Of a DNA stretch of 6,290 nt, positions 5,002 to 6,290 are shown piece after piece; position 1 is the first letter of the stretch; every line of letters begins with the position of its first letter. A program made the position numbers and the translations under genes. Source of the DNA: Cocleimonas sp. (GTDB taxonomy: Bacteria; Pseudomonadota; Gammaproteobacteria; Thiotrichales; Thiotrichaceae); the NCBI GenBank assembly GCA_023145535.1, contig JAGLDQ010000225.1, positions 1-6,290 of the forward strand, written 5' to 3'. The notes below the pieces were generated by a model. It had not been told where the DNA came from, made no database searches, and was given only the letters and a program-made list of their open reading frames with translations.

Positions 5002-6290
5002 CTATTGACAAGCTTCACAATCAGGATCAAGTATAGAACAAGCGGCGGGTGCTTTAGCATGGGAGCTTATTATCGCCTCGTTAGCCGTCTCCGTTTCATC
5101 ACGACTATCGGATGTTTTCTCCATATGGGTTGCGCCCATTGAGCGTAGATAGTAGGTTGTTTTCAAACCACGAACCCATGCTAATTTATAGAGATTATCT
5201 AACTTAGCGCCTGAGGGTTCAGACATATAGAGATTTAATGATTGTCCTTGATCTATCCATTTTTGACGACGACTGCCTGCTTCAATTAACCAGCGCGGGT
5301 CAATTTCAAATGCAGTCGCATACTTAGCTTTTATTTCTTCAGGTATGCGTTCAATGGGTTGAACACTGCCATCAAAGTATTTCATATCATTGATCATGAC
5401 CTCATCCCACAGTCCAAGTTGTTTTAACTCATTGACCATATAAGGATTAACAACGGTAAACTCGCCTGAAAGATTCGATTTTACAAAGAGGTTTTGATAG
5501 GTTGGTTCAATAGATTGACTTACACCACAGATATTTGAAATCGTCGCCGTAGGGGCAATGGCCATGACATTGGAGTTACGCATACCGTGCTGTTTGATGC
5601 TTTCACGCAGACTATCCCAATCTAACGTGCTGGATTTATCAACCTGATAAAAATCACCACGCGATTGTTCCATTAAATCCAATGAATCAATTGGCAGAAT
5701 ACCTTTGCTCCATAATGAACCTTGATAAGTAGAGTATGCGCCACGTTCTTTCGCCAGATTATTAGAACCTTGAATGGCATAATAGGAAACCGCTTCCATA
5801 CTACGGTCTGCAAAATCAACGGCTTCTTCTGAGGCATACGCTATATTTTGTTTATATAAAGCATCTTGAAACCCCATCATACCAAGTCCAACGGGACGAT
5901 GCTGTAAGTTAGAGCGACGTGCTTGCGGTACGCTATAATAATTGTATTCAATGACATTATCCAACATACGGGTTGCGGTGGTAATTGTCTTCTCTAGCAT
6001 CTCCATATCAATGCCTTCGGCGGTGGTATGCGCGGCAATGTTGACAGAACCAAGATTACAGACGGCGATTTCATCGGCATTAGTATGCAGGGTGATCTCA
6101 GTACACAGATTAGAACTATGCACAACGCCAACATGCTGATTAGTATAACGAATATTGCAAGGGTCTTTAAAGGTTATCCATGGGTGGCCTGTTTCAAAGA
6201 GCATTCCTAGCATTTTTCGCCAGAGGTCTTGTGCTTTGATTGTTTTAGCTAGACGCAACTCCCCGCGTGCAGCTTTTGCCTCATATTCAC
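5002..6290 (-). CDS. nrdA: NrdA, class Ia ribonucleotide reductase alpha subunit (C-terminal part, cut by window edge)
   Basis: NrdA is the catalytic subunit that reduces ribonucleoside diphosphates. Only the last 428 codons are present; the frame stays open to position 6290, so a TTG at 6258 is not the real start. Counting from the first complete codon in the window, the active site SSNLCTEI (58-65) gives N60, thiyl-radical C62 and E64, matching E. coli N437, C439 and E441. C77 in AVCNLGSVN matches redox C462. TTYYLRS (377-383) supplies the radical-relay pair Y379/Y380 (E. coli Y730/Y731). The tail CSILDPDCEACQ (417-428) carries the mobile CxxC (C424, C427) that re-reduces the active site. 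FETGHPWITFKDPCNIR (31-47) is strongly conserved. The N-terminal ATP cone and any NrdR boxes are outside the window. The TAG stop is 45 bp before mqsR, with no terminator between them. Confidence 0.97.
   Translation of the reverse strand, partial: EYEAKAARGELRLAKTIKAQDLWRKMLGMLFETGHPWITFKDPCNIRYTNQHVGVVHSSNLCTEITLHTNADEIAVCNLGSVNIAAHTTAEGIDMEMLEKTITTATRMLDNVIEYNYYSVPQARRSNLQHRPVGLGMMGFQDALYKQNIAYASEEAVDFADRSMEAVSYYAIQGSNNLAKERGAYSTYQGSLWSKGILPIDSLDLMEQSRGDFYQVDKSSTLDWDSLRESIKQHGMRNSNVMAIAPTATISNICGVSQSIEPTYQNLFVKSNLSGEFTVVNPYMVNELKQLGLWDEVMINDMKYFDGSVQPIERIPEEIKAKYATAFEIDPRWLIEAGSRRQKWIDQGQSLNLYMSEPSGAKLDNLYKLAWVRGLKTTYYLRSMGATHMEKTSDSRDETETANEAIISSHAKAPAACSILDPDCEACQ

Noticed and set aside
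4957..5142. 61-codon plus-strand open frame starting in the mqsR leader
   Set aside because: It covers the operator-like region and the nrdA 3' end in antisense. No domain is visible, and the start coincides with a toxin leader that already explains the sequence.
5002..6258. nrdA as a short complete gene starting at the TTG at 6258
   Set aside because: The same frame is open to the window end and the upstream residues (EYEAKAARGE) continue the NrdA alignment, so the gene is truncated by the window and not short.

Overview
This window is about 6.3 kb of moderately AT-rich chromosome, with every gene on the minus strand. It most likely comes from a gammaproteobacterium. The order yrbG-kdsD-kdsC-lptC at the low-coordinate end is the classical proteobacterial envelope cluster. 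The ribonucleotide reductase proteins are class Ia; the small subunit has a long N-terminal tail and an EYQTGGALNWD terminus, as in Pseudomonas-type NrdB. I cannot name the genus.

In transcription order (high to low coordinates) the layout is as follows. The 3' two-thirds or so of nrdA (5002-6290) runs off the window. A two-gene toxin-antitoxin module of the MqsR/MqsA family follows (mqsR 4648-4956, mqsA 4184-4606). Next come complete nrdB (2901-4181), a 204-bp intergenic region, yrbG (1716-2696), kdsD (717-1688), kdsC (155-700) and the first 52 codons of lptC (1-158). The gaps from yrbG to lptC are 27, 16 and -4 bp, so these four genes look like one operon.

nrdA and nrdB together make deoxyribonucleotides. 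kdsD and kdsC supply Kdo for lipopolysaccharide, and lptC begins the LPS export machinery. yrbG is a CaCA-family cation antiporter that habitually travels with this cluster.

The unusual part is the toxin-antitoxin module lying between nrdA and nrdB. It is visibly more AT-rich than the nrd genes (hand counts of about 22-38% GC in sampled blocks, against about 45-50% in sampled nrdB blocks). It has its own palindromic operator-like site, AACCAT-A-ATGGTT, just upstream of the toxin gene. It ends 2 bp before the nrdB start codon, and the nrdB ribosome-binding site lies inside the last antitoxin codons. I see no terminator between nrdA and nrdB, so expression of an essential RNR subunit is physically tied to a toxin-antitoxin operon. 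The toxin lacks three of the four residues I recall as catalytic in E. coli MqsR. A tandem pair of DnaA-box-like sequences also lies within the disordered tail region of nrdB.
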